A DNA stretch of 16,106 nucleotides from Rodentolepis nana (taxonomy: Eukaryota; Platyhelminthes; Cestoda; Cyclophyllidea; Hymenolepididae), in contig UZAE01000986.1 in NCBI GenBank assembly GCA_900617975.1, positions 1 through 16,106 of the forward strand. The letters run 5' to 3'. The number at the start of each line of letters is the position of its first letter. Position 1 is the first letter of the stretch. The notes under the pieces are model-generated. The model was not told the origin of the DNA and did not search any database. It saw only the letters and a list, made by a program, of their open reading frames with translations. The translations under genes and the position numbers were made by a program. Below, piece after piece: positions 1 to 11,800 of this stretch.

Positions 1-40
1 GCCCAGGGTGCGCCACGTGGAGGTAAGTCTATCGCACCCC
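1..40 (+). repeat. End of a second copy of the 321-bp element, cut by the window start
   Basis: Matches the reverse complement of 3474-3515 with two mismatches and a 2-nt gap: CAGGGTGC(G/A)CCACGTGG, then AGGTAAGTCTATCGCA, then CCCC. Similarity stops after CCCC, exactly where the other copy meets its direct repeat. That fixes the element's end independently. Confidence 0.75.
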
Positions 41-2127
41 AAAATCCCTCTTTCTACTATATTATGCATAAGCGTGATAGCATACTCTCAACAAATCACA
101 TGTTCAGCCTTCACTAAACGAACTTTTAATGAATTCAGTACGCCAGGACGTCACAACGGGATACACGGTTGCTCTAATAAAACCAAAAATTACTGCCAAA
201 GTAGACAACGTTGTAGTGAGACTATTCAGTTTATCTTCCAAACAAAATCTTTACAATATTCGTAAGAGAAGCATTTGTAAAATTATATTTTCTAAGCGCA
301 AAGTGAATTAAGCTGGAATGTGAATGACCTAATTCGCATATCCTTAGGGTTAAATACATCACTGCTTGGCCTAACCACGGATTCACTAAAATAAAAACTT
401 CCACCAGATTTCTATTCGCATAAATTAGCCCATTGGAGTATTTGAAATGTCATTTATCACGAGGCCTTTCGTTTGTCAATGTATAAAGTCAATACTACCA
501 CATTTTGGAAGAAATTAGGGTAGATTCGCGATCATAATAGCATGATATTCTGACGTATCGCTAAATAAGAGAATTAGGCTACTTCAATATCCTAAAATCA
601 TTACAAGTGAGTTGCTGAAAGCGTCCAATCCAGAATGAGTCGCTAAACTGTCCTGTGCGTGCAACAGCGTTAGTACCAAAGCACCCCTCCCCCCATTAGG
701 ACTGTCAATAACGCAGTGCTGCCAAAGACAATCATACCAAAATCCAGAGATAAGAAGAAAAAGGACAAACTTAGAAGTCGACAGCTGCCTTTTCACACAA
801 CACAACCGACACATAATTTTCCAAACGGCAATTGAGGTGTGCGCATTGGTAGTAACATTATACACATACATAGAGCAATAATCAGAGTAGCGATAATACA
901 CATTAATAAGGACGGAATGAAGAATGGAAATAAAGAGACTAGAAAAAAGTAGAGACAGAGAGTGTGATCCTAAAATACATTATACACATATACACCTTGT
1001 GCAAATACGTGAGGTATGAACGATAGTGCAAATACAGCGGTGCAGAAAAAGTATGCTTGCTAATTACGAAAAAGAAGATACAAAAAAGGGTGTCAACTGA
1101 TTATTTAACAGTAACGACGGCAACACTGAAAAAAGAGGAGACGCAGCCGAAAGGGAGAAAGGCGTATGTGCAGGAGGTTGAGGATAGAAGAAGAAGGCCT
1201 CAAATAAGACGAGGGCGTTTGGCTTCTGAAGGTATGATAAGAGAGGTCGCAGGAGTGGTTGGTTGCTGATCGGCAGTCTCAACACTCTTCTGAATACCTC
1301 CTGATTCATCAAAGGTTGTTACTCGAACAACTTTTCGTAAAGCAGTCGCCTTTACAAAAAAAAGAAATAAACAACGCCGATAAGTTATCTTAAATTAAAC
1401 AAAAATATTATTGGCATGTGTGTGCGCAGATAACTATGTTCAAATAGGACCAAATGGTACGAAGACCTATTGAAAAATATCATTGTTTCAAATGGCAGGC
1501 TTTATGATATTTACCATTAACCCCCTAATTGACTTCGGTTTTCACAAAAGGGGGGGGGAGGAACATTAGTTCATTAGTTGATTTCTGCTTGAAAATTGTC
1601 AAAAGCTTTGACAAAAAGTTCTTAAGTGCCGAAGCATCAACAGAGAAATGGAAAAGAAAATAAACACAACCAAATCGATCGTATTTTCAAATCAAGGAGA
1701 TGAGCCAGAACGAGGAAATAATACATACCTTAATTGTCAACACTTAAATATCGAAAAAAGATACTCCAAAATTCTAGAGAAACGTAAATGCAACCGGAAT
1801 AAAAATTGAAAATTTGAGTCATTCTTCTGCTAGGAAAGAGATGCTCTGCCAGTGGATAGTAAAGTTCCATTTCCGACCAATAGGGAGAGATTTACAAAGA
1901 AATGCATTGTAAATGGGCATTATTATTTGCGCTTCTAGAGAAGGCCGTTGCATCTAGTGAAAATTTTGAAAGACTAATGGTTCTGTGCGAGGATAGGTCT
2001 GCAATTGAAACTACCCTAGGATAAAAGGATACTTTCTTAATTCATAATTAGATAATATTTACTAACAGAAAGCTAATTAAAGAAATGCACTCTCAAACCT
2101 TGGTTATTTTCAAAAATTAAGCATCTA
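41..2127. other. Downstream flank or possible 3' UTR of RFX, no gene recognised
   Basis: Only short open frames without recognisable protein character. 1100-1260 is purine-rich on the plus strand, which keeps frames open on both strands by composition. No clear AATAAA signal was found on the minus strand downstream of the RFX stop. The diverged repeat at 1488-1567 is the only structure I can support. Confidence 0.6.
1488..1567 (+). repeat. Third, diverged partial copy of the element (other end)
   Basis: Pairs with the reverse complement of 3713-3786: TCAAATGGCAGG, TTTATGA, ATTTA, CATTA, TTGACTTC, TTCACA and GGAACAT are shared in order. Up to the G tract I count roughly ten differences in about 60 columns, many of them transitions. 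It runs into a nine-base G run. The rest of the element is not found downstream, so this copy is truncated or eroded. Confidence 0.65.
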
Positions 2128-2817
2128 CTAGTTTAACGAGCATATAGTAAATAAGCAAAAAGATCCTACATGAGCAACAATTGGAGGGGGAGAATCACAG
2201 CCTTCTTGATTCGGTTGTTGATGCTGCTGCGTTGCCGAAGGTTCTTCCACCTTCAAAGCCTCCTTCAACACCACCGGAACACCACTGCCAGCAGACTCAT
2301 CTTCTCTCTTCTGCACAATCCCGGCGGCTGGAACTTCATTAATCATTCCACCGTTGCCATTGTCACTTGAGTCGCCATTTGCAGAAGACGACTTATGTGC
2401 CTCAGCAGCTGCAGCCTTAAGTGCCGACTCGTGAGCTCGACAGAGCATGGCATTCTCAAGTTCATCCTCAGCATCGTCTAGGATTTCCTCCTCTCCGTCA
2501 AGGAATTCCTCTTCAAGGTGTTCGTCAGTATGATCTCCACTACTAGGACGTTGAAAGACAGCCTCAGTCTCGAATGCGTCGCAAATAGTAGTGTCTGTTA
2601 CAGAGTCCCCTGTGTCTTGGTGGAGTAGTGTTTGGACGGTGTTGTCGGAGACATCAATGTCGGATGAAGGCTCCTTATTGGCGGTAAGGACTGCCTCAAG
2701 CTTGCCACATACTGACGATATGGTAGATGGAATGTCTTCACGACTACGAGGCTCAGTATTAGCGACTAGAGCAACCGCTGTTGCTCGAGAAAGATTGCAA
2801 TGAGGACGAGTCACAGC
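2128..2817 (-). CDS. RFX exon 9: diverged acidic C-terminus and stop
   Basis: 690 bp, residues 745-973, stop TAG at 2130-2128. Acceptor TTTCTCTTTTCAG|GCTGTG. The sequence is not conserved but its character is: an acidic run at 845-866 ([20 protein letters not shown]) like the acidic tails of RFX1-3, then alanine-, Ser/Asn/Gly- and Gln-rich stretches. The final 13 residues are hydrophobic and look translated from intron- or UTR-like sequence; a possible donor at 2169-2168 leaves the true end uncertain. Confidence 0.82.
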   Translation of the reverse strand, partial: AVTRPHCNLSRATAVALVANTEPRSREDIPSTISSVCGKLEAVLTANKEPSSDIDVSDNTVQTLLHQDTGDSVTDTTICDAFETEAVFQRPSSGDHTDEHLEEEFLDGEEEILDDAEDELENAMLCRAHESALKAAAAEAHKSSSANGDSSDNGNGGMINEVPAAGIVQKREDESAGSGVPVVLKEALKVEEPSATQQHQQPNQEGCDSPPPIVAHVGSFCLFTICSLN

Positions 2818-5800
2818 CTGAAAAGAGAAACATCGAAATAGATTAAGTTAAATATTTCCGAAGAAACAAAGAGCTGATGCATAAAAGAGCAACCAAGAGG
2901 TTATTGTTTCAAAATAAGGAATATTAAAATTCATCTGTAATTTCGATACCCAGTCAATGCCTCACGGCATTTGAAATTTTATAAAGGATAAATGATTTGT
3001 GATGATGAGTATTCATATCATCCGTCATTAGATTGACGGGGGTCCCAATAATTGACAAATTCAACTTCGCAAAAAAATCGTTAATAGTCATTTTCATTTT
3101 GTTGCATTCCATACTCTAAGGCAGATTAAATAAACATTTAGAATGTCACTCATCATATTCACGGTGGTCACTTCATATTTTACACGTTAAGGCATGAATA
3201 AAGATGATGAACACCTCTTCTTCCGCTTACGAGCTATTAAAGAAACAATTAAAACACTACTAACCTGAAAGTACTAGCCGTATTAAGTTACTACATACAT
3301 TGGAGATAATACAGATAAAAGAGTTGTATACCAAAGAACACGGTGAGCAGTCTCAACACTTATTGCTAACTTTTGAATGTCCGGAATTGTTATTCACAGT
3401 ATTCATACCTGACCTTTTTTACCTTAGCAGTTAAGGGCACATGCAACTTTAATAGATTTTACGATGAACAGTTGGGGTATGCGATAGACTTACCTCCACG
3501 TGGTGCACCCTGGCCAACGTATACTCATACGGCAAAAATTTATTAACTGGTAGTTGACTTCTGACTTCAAACTACCATCACCTCACTCTATGACATATTC
3601 GACTATTTTCACAGTACTCACCTCACCTTTGTTCTACCTTTGTGTCCGTCTCTTACATCTTTGAAACACTCTTCTGTTCCCTCCCCCCCCCCTCTCAAAT
3701 TTTTTCAATTTGATGTTCCTTCCCCTCTGTGAATCCTGAAGTCAACTAAAGGGCTAATGATAAATCTCATAAAACCTGCCATTTGATATAAATAACGATG
3801 AACAGTTTAGTACTGCAAACAGCTCAGTTTCAAAAAATATCCGAAGACGTCATCAAACCAAATATTAGTTCATGGTAGTAATTAGACATTCAACCATTAG
3901 TTCCAATTCAAAGCCTTCTTCTCATGCATGGTCAGTTCGTTCGATAACATTTACTATAACTCGTCAAGCTGTTTGCAAGGCTGTGCCTGAACAAAACCAA
4001 ACATCCAATTCACTAAATATACCATTTACTTATCCAAAATTCGAGTGAATAGGAGATTTATATAGGTATAAATGAAGGGAAATTAATGAATCGCAAATAC
4101 AAATATGATTATTAGAATCCTCATGAAAATAGATTTTTCGCCTGACCAGATTAGATTGCACCGAAACTATATGAGATAAGAAGTTTAACAGAGTTTAACC
4201 TAGTGATGAACACAGAAAGCAGAGTATTAATACAACGCGCTCACCCTTCCCATTTCTCCCATAACTGCAATCGGAGTCATCCCAAGATGGGCAGCAACCT
4301 TGTGCTCCACCAGATAGAAGATATATTCGTCATAGAGGAGTCGAATTAGATGGAAACTCCCAAAACTGGCCGCAGAACGAAGAGTAAGGTCACGAATCAC
4401 CATAGAACTGTAATAGGACCATTTGAGAATGAGTTGATGGGCGGAACGAGTGTAGGCCAGATTATTGCCTTCAAGAGGGCGTAGAATACCCGTAACTACG
4501 GTGTCTAGCCACTGAGCCCACTCCTCAAGACTAGATTGCTTTTGAAGGATGTATTTAAAGTCTTGTTCGAGGTGAGCGACGGTTGCATCACTGCACTGAC
4601 AAACCCATGATGCTTGCTCCTGACATTATAAGGTTATAAGAAAAGTAAGGTTAAGTGAATGTTTGGCAAGGTTTCTGTAAGCAATGCATGCCTGTTGAAA
4701 AACTTCCAGTAACACGGATAAAAATACTGAATATCCTATCAGTTCAATGCTACTGAAAGGAATTCTAGTAGTATTTGGAGAGAAAATAAGCATAGTACCT
4801 ATTGGAAAAGCACTTTCTTGAAACGACAACAACTAATTGGACTCCAACACTTCTAGAAAAGAAAATAGAAATTAGTGCACCTATAACTTTCAAAGGCCAA
4901 CATCCCAGGCTTAGTAGACAGAGACGGGGGGGGGGATACCACACACGTCAGTTTGACACAAATCGAGTTTTAACAATGGCCATGACAATTATAAGAGGGA
5001 AATATAGCAGACGCAAAACAAATTAAAGGCGTCAATCAGTATCATCAACTAGGAAGGGAACATAATGCGAAGTATACAAAAGCAAACGTGTTTACGCAAT
5101 CAACTTAAGAAGGAAATTAACGCAAGTTCATATGAAAGATACGCATAAAACAAAATATATCCAAGTCATGAACGTGTAAATCCAATCATGAAATCGATTA
5201 ATCACAAGCGTGCTAAGATTATGTAAGTTAGTACAACGCAGAAAATGGGTGAAGCACCACAACCCAGATCTTTAATATCATGGTCGATTCGAGTCCACAT
5301 TTTCTACCGAAACCATACACATTTGAAGTGAATGAAAAGCGGGATTAAGAATAGTAAATAAATAAATGCTACTGACTTGAAAGCCAAATTTTTGATGAAT
5401 TTATAGACTTGTAACGACATCAAGGAAAGGGTACATATGGGTCAGCATTTCAAGGCTAAAGCCCCCCCCCCTCCCCCCAGCTTGTCTTTCTCCACCCCTA
5501 TACCCAAATTTCATTCTAACTACGTGCACAATTTAAAAAGAAATAAGCATAGCCTAAGCCATACCCATTGTTTCTAAAGACTCGCCCCGTAAGTGCACAC
5601 CACAGTCCAATAAGAGCAAATGCGTGTGCAAATGGTGCACTGGATGAGAACAAAAATTTAGCAAGGCATTTTTGATGACACCTTACCTGAACATTGTTGA
5701 AATCAACACGACTAAGATCAATGAGCATCTGGTTTATTTGTGTTGGGTTCTTGAGCACAGCTCTTGCCGCTTGAGCCAGATGATTAAGACTGGTGTAACG

Positions 5801-8800
5801 ACGCAAAGTTTGGCTCAACGCAGATACAGCTCCAAGTTTAATTCGAAGCAGAACTGGATCCAAGTTCTGTAAAGCTTCACGCATCCATACCTGAAGGAAA
5901 TGTAGGAAGAATTGCAGCCTTTGTAATCTGATTATCAATACTATTCGGAACCATTATTTATGCACCTCTTGCATTATACCTTCCTAACATTTTGCCAACG
6001 ACTATTTAGAAATACCAAGAGCTTTCTTGATCTCTAACTTGAAATTTGTTCACATTGGATCCGTCGATATTCCTTGTTTAGCTAACTTGAATGCCTAAAG
6101 CACTTTTTTTACAATGTCACTTATTGATTGCTTTAACAAATTCACCTCAATAACCAACGCGACAATGAAATTACACACATGAGATGAAATATAACAATAA
6201 ATAGTCCTTTTAAAATAGATGCTCACTTAGACCCAGGAGTAGATGGTTGCGTAACGCCAAGCATAGAGATGGAACTAATGAAACTGTGATAACTAACCTC
6301 AAGATGTTTAGCGAAATTGCGAATTGCTTGAGTTAGTGATGAGGGAATCGGACGCAGAACATTGGGGATGAGTACTTCGGCCAGGGACTGGTAGAAAGTA
6401 TGGTCATAGAGGCGAATGAATTGATGCACTACAACGTTTTTCGCCAGCGCATGGAGGCGTTCTTTGGGCAAAGTTTTTTCGAACACGGAGTCTTCCTGCA
6501 ATGCCAAGAGAATACAGAAATTAGATTGACATCAGTTACCACAATGGCTCTAAATTGCCTGCTAATTTGAAGCAAGTTAGCAACTACACTGAGCACCATC
6601 ATCGACTTTTCCCCTAATGTTGCTTACCAATTAACCTTAAGTGCTAAACCACCAAAACCATTACTATAAGCTAATATGCATAACTATGGCATATAGTCAC
6701 CATCTTATCTTAAGCCTATTTATTGTGATATTTGGTATAATTAAGTGATAGCTAAGTAATTTGGCTTTGCCATACAATTCACTTCGTGTGTAAAGGAGGT
6801 TGAAAAGTGAAGGACAGATTTGGTGTTGTATGATTCTATGATTTTAGTGAAGGGAATAGATGGGGGAAACGAAGATAAATAGACCAATTATTACTTAGGT
6901 AATGCCAATGAAATTAACTCATCTCCGTCTTTTTAGCGAGGGCAATAGAAATTGTGCCAAAAAATCCATCCACTTCATAAGTTGGGAATTAAAAAGAGCA
7001 ATTAGATCGAATGCCTCATTGCACTAAAATACCTCCAATCCACTAAGAACTTTAGGCCCTTAGCTTAAAATTTAAATAATGAAAAACGGGAATACTAAAC
7101 AAGAAATTAAAACACAAAGCAACCTGTTTATCGGACGATACAGCCCCCAAAGATACCACATCGAAGTGGGCGAAATACTATCCAATCTGTTATAGGGTCG
7201 TCATACGCCATCAAAAATTAATGTACAATCAGACCACGCAAACTTACATTACACTCCCCTGTTCTCCAAAACATTTTCCAAGCCCCGGAAATTGAAGAGA
7301 AGTCTAAATTGACAACAGCTTCAAGGATATTTCCTGCTGATTGCGCATAGAGTATGGCAAATTTAATGAGATCTTTTGTGGGAACTCCATCTAGACCGCT
7401 TGAAGACGAAGCTGTAGCAGTAGATGTCTTCTTGACAGTAAATCCAGAATTACTTCCACCTGAGGGACTCCGGTTCCTAGATGAAAGATCTACATCTTCT
7501 GACCCTATTTAGGAAGAGATATTAATTACTAAAACAATTTCAATAGTATTTAATACATTATGATAGGAGAAGTAAAGCAAACCTGGAACAGGAAGTCCCG
7601 CTGACCTACAAATCTCATTCAGATTAGGTAGAGCAGAAGTTGCTTCACCAAGAAATTCTGCATGCTGATGACGGTTTTGATCTGTACTTATTGGACTTCC
7701 AATAGTAGCAGCACCAGATGTTCTGGTATTATTAGAAGGATCTCCAAAGGCACTACTACTTCCACAGGAATTTTCGTTACCTCCCAAAGAAACTATTCCA
7801 CCTTGTTTCATCGGGCTTGAATTTGGAGCATTAGAAGAGCCAATAGTAGAACTGGGAATGGATGACTTTCCAGCCAGGTTCTTCCACTCTGCCACCACCT
7901 CCATACTCTCTCGATGGTAATTAGGATAATGGCGCAGAGCAAAAGATGGATCTTCCACATAGTGATTCAGTTGGGAAGTGGGTTTGATTCGGATTCCATA
8001 GTAGTGGTATTTACTATTCCCCCTAGTACCCAAACGACGTGTTCGAAGACCTAGAAAGACGGAGCGGATTAACTTGCCGAAGGAGGCAGGATTCATGGGT
8101 TCAAGCTTGTTTTCTTGGCAGTGCTGTAGGTAGTGAAAGTAGAGGGTACTTCGAGGTAAACTAACACCCTCAGCAGTTTCGTAATTCTCCAGCAACCATT
8201 GAACCTATAAGCAAAGGGAAATAAAATTTAGTTTGCACCAACATTCTCAAGGTACTAAAAATGAAGCCTTCATCTACCGTCAAACTAGATTTACGTAATT
8301 TTATAATTAAACTACTGCACTGTCAGCTTGGTGTAAGTGAAATAGGAAGGGATAGAACACCGACAAACATGGATAAAGGCCGGAAAGTAAATTCTGTTTC
8401 AGAATGATCAATTCACATCCCACAGTGGTATATGGTAGGTTTAGCAGTAGTCGAGAGGCCACAATAAACCAGTGTGCAGTGCAATTTTTAACGATATGAT
8501 TACACGATCTTGGCGTAACAATTATTTTGCTCCCCTTCCTCGGAAGCCGAAGCAGTCGGAGTCCAGTGATAACAAGTGGACGCATAGATCATAGCAGCGG
8601 GAAATAGGCTTTAAACATCACAATGGAGACACCAAAGCACATCTACACACCCGAATCTGTTAGGCACAACAGATGCCATAAAGTGAAAAGCTGTTGGAAA
8701 TAGCCCCGATAAGAGTATTTTACCAAGAATGCCACGCTGCAATCAATAGGCGATGGCTATATGACCAAAGGAATGCAAAGAAGCGGGAAATAAAATAAGG

Positions 8801-11800
8801 CAACTTTCTGATTATTTGCGCATTTTTCTGAGGAAATGAATAACCACAATCAACTCCCCATTAGAATAGGACCCTAAAAAACCCATCTACTGATTAATTT
8901 AAAGTGAATTTGCCAATAAAAATTATTCGCAGCATTTGCTCAAAGAAAAAAACACTAATCCATAATACACAAAAAAACTGAAGAGAAATTGAAATCTTTA
9001 TATACCATTTACATGTACAACTGAAAGCAACTTAAGATAACGTTTAAGTGAGACGATTAAAATAAGAAACTACAATGTATATTTAAGATCGAAATGAGAA
9101 ATCAAACTCTATCTACCGCAAAAAATGTGTCTGTATCTGGCCACTTGACTTTATAAATAATAAACTGACCAATGGAGTTGAAAATAATAATAAAGTCTAA
9201 ACTAAGAATTAAAACGATTCGAGATTGAGCAATCGAAATTGTTGATGAACCCCGCCCCCTGTTTATGAAAGCGCGATTTTGTCTGCAATATTCGAGCCCT
9301 CAATGCCTGACTATTTGATAAACTTGACTCGCCATCATGACTCGCCTACCCGATGAACTTATAACTGGGAAAAATGTAATAGAAAGTGATCAGATCAAGG
9401 ACTGTTTTCTGGCCGACGAGCATGCAAAAAAATACGCTACGAAAAGTGCATAGGTTAATTGCATAGAAGATAGGGAGAAAGATGATTACTGTGACGGGAG
9501 AGGCTTTAGCAGTATGGGAGAGGGCTGCGGTGTCATCTTCAAAAGAACCAGTGGCGCTTTGAAGGATGTAAGTGGTTCCTTGGTGAGTGACAAGTTGCGC
9601 TGTGCCCGCTCCGGTATTGGCTGCTGCTGCTGCTGTAGTTCCAGCTCCAGCGAAATTGGAACTTGTGAGAACCTAAAGGTAATAAATTAGATTGATGTAC
9701 ATAATCAAACAGTAGCGCAACTATTCGTAGAAGCAAAAAGGAAAATGGTTTTGGAGATGAACAAAAGAAAATGCACAGACATCATCCGATTCTTGTGATG
9801 GGTAATTTTTTGGCTCAAAAATAGGATGACTACCTACTTAATATATAATGGAAATTAAAATAATGCTAAATAAAAGGGAATACAATTGCAAATTGAGAGA
9901 TAAAAAATACATATGGAACAAGTAAAGCAGAAAGGCATTGAATTAGATTATTTAACTTGTTACGCTCAGTTAAACACAATAGAAAGTCCAAATAACTCAT
10001 TTTGAACAAAAAAAAACAAATAAGAGAAAATTCTAGATTATTTTCGACTTTTAAATACTTAGTTTAGTCGAAGACAGGGCGTTAACATGGAGCTTGGCTA
10101 CCTAACCCTGTAGCTAAAAAGAGACAAAAAAACCATTTATGCGCAGAGTAATTGGCAAACGATGCTTCAGCCCAAAACTCCTCAACAGTTAATTGTTTAA
10201 CAGCTGTGAAATTAAGCATTAACAACTTGTAATAAAGTAAAAAGCGAATCAAATGAGCAAGTAAATTCGCATAAAAGATTCTAATCAGTCAAGATGAGAT
10301 CAATAAAATGAAATCTATTAAATGGGATGACAAACGAAAATGTATGGTTAATAATCAACTGATATAACGTTCGTTTTTTAAGTCCTTTAATAAGAAGCCA
10401 AGTAGGAAAAGACTTAGTTTCAGTAAGCACCAATGGTGCGATGTACAACACCCATACTACTCATACCCAAGGCCATGATATTGACTCTCATCGGAGTACA
10501 TCTAGAGATTGCAGATGGCCGACAATGGTAAACACGAGGCACCAAAATGCCAGTTCGCTGGCAGACTCTAAGTTTTGTCAACACCTTCCCAATTGAGCCG
10601 GAGGAAAATTTTGGTCGAAAAATGGGAATCATTGCAGCGAAGGTGGCTATTGAAGTTAACATTTATTTTTCAAGGCCATGTTTTCAATCACTCTTGAATG
10701 AATAAAGATGATAATGCCCGAAATATATCAAAATAATTTGGCATTCAGTGAAAAATTATAGGTTATGGTGCCTCATCGGGATAGTTGTAATAAAGGAACA
10801 AACGAAATCATCATAATCCTTCTGCATCAAACACTAAAATATTACCGATAAGTTTATTCATGTTTTAGAATCGAAACCATTGCGTAATTCAAGCTAGGCA
10901 GACTAAAATCACTCTCATATGACACCTAACCAACTATTCACAGTCAAGTCTAACATTGATTGAATGTCTATCATTACTCCGAATTTCAAGATAATCTCAG
11001 TAGCATTTCCACTGAACAATTTTCGTAAATCGATAACCACCTTTTTCATTAATAATAACACATGCACCACTGATTTTCAAGCATCAATTAAAATTACATA
11101 AATAGTTAAATAATTCGCTTAAGCACCCATTAGCAAGCTTCAGATTATTGAAAGAAGGGCAAGAATGGGAGCGGTTTCAAATATAAATCATTTTTTACAC
11201 AAATTGAAATAAATATCAGCTGTAAAATACAAGGCATACTTTGGGAGGAAAAAAAATTCAAACAGTGAAAAAAAGTGAATAAATTGGGGAAGAGTAATTA
11301 AGCCATGTTCCCACGTACATACGCGCAATATCCATTCCCTTTAATCAAAGACCATTATGCTAATCATGAGAATCGGGGAGAGGAGAGGGGGGTGGGGGTA
11401 AATTTACATACTGAAATCGAATTAGATAAACATCAAACTCCTTAAATGAGTCTCAAGACTAAAATAATAACGAGAACAACCCATCATCAATTTTTTGCAC
11501 AATTAAAAGAGCATCAAAGACACAGAAAGAAATAAATCTACTATCATGAGAACTCAATGAGTGCTGTTAAACGAACAATTCCGAAAATATGAAAATAAAG
11601 GGAGGAGAAACAGAAAGACCAATTTTCTACTTAAAATGTAATATTACCTGTCCTCCAATAGTCTGGTAGTACGTTTGACTTCCGCAAACAGGTGTGTAGA
11701 TTATCGGAGCGTACTCCTGATATTGTCTATAAATAAACAGAAGATTTGATTTTTCAAAAAGTTCTCAATTTGTAGTGAGTGCTTGGGAAATAAATATAAA

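Larger units (their letters stand above)
2818..4244 (-). other. RFX intron 8 (1,427 bp)
   Basis: Donor GGAAGG|GTGAGC, acceptor TTTCTCTTTTCAG|GCT. Contains the 321-bp element with its direct repeats. No exon-like sequence was seen otherwise. Confidence 0.88.

Noticed and set aside
584..901. 105-codon minus-strand frame downstream of RFX
   Set aside because: Mixed hydrophobic composition with no recognisable motif; looks like chance in flank sequence.
1057..1312. Overlapping open frames on both strands, one very basic
   Set aside because: The stretch is purine-rich on the plus strand, which removes stops by composition. No domain, and no convincing splice sites around it.
1274..3361. Shared 14-base word GCAGTCTCAACACT near 1274 and 3348
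   Set aside because: A single exact 14-mer pair is expected by chance about once in a window or two of this size, and similarity does not extend on either side.
3474..3515. Reading the conserved element end as a U1 snRNA or spliced-leader RNA gene
   Set aside because: ACTTACCT and GAGGTAAGT recall U1 and splice donors, but no Sm site, stem-loop series or known leader could be matched.
5282..5300. tRNA B-box-like sequence GATTCGAGTCC
   Set aside because: No T-stem can be formed (the base before TTC is A and the arms do not pair), and no A box, anticodon arm or acceptor stem fits upstream.
8307..8585. 92-codon minus-strand frame in RFX intron 3
   Set aside because: No flanking splice sites in a phase that RFX would accept, and exons 3 and 4 already join exactly as in RFX1 (RASPxT-VQWLL).
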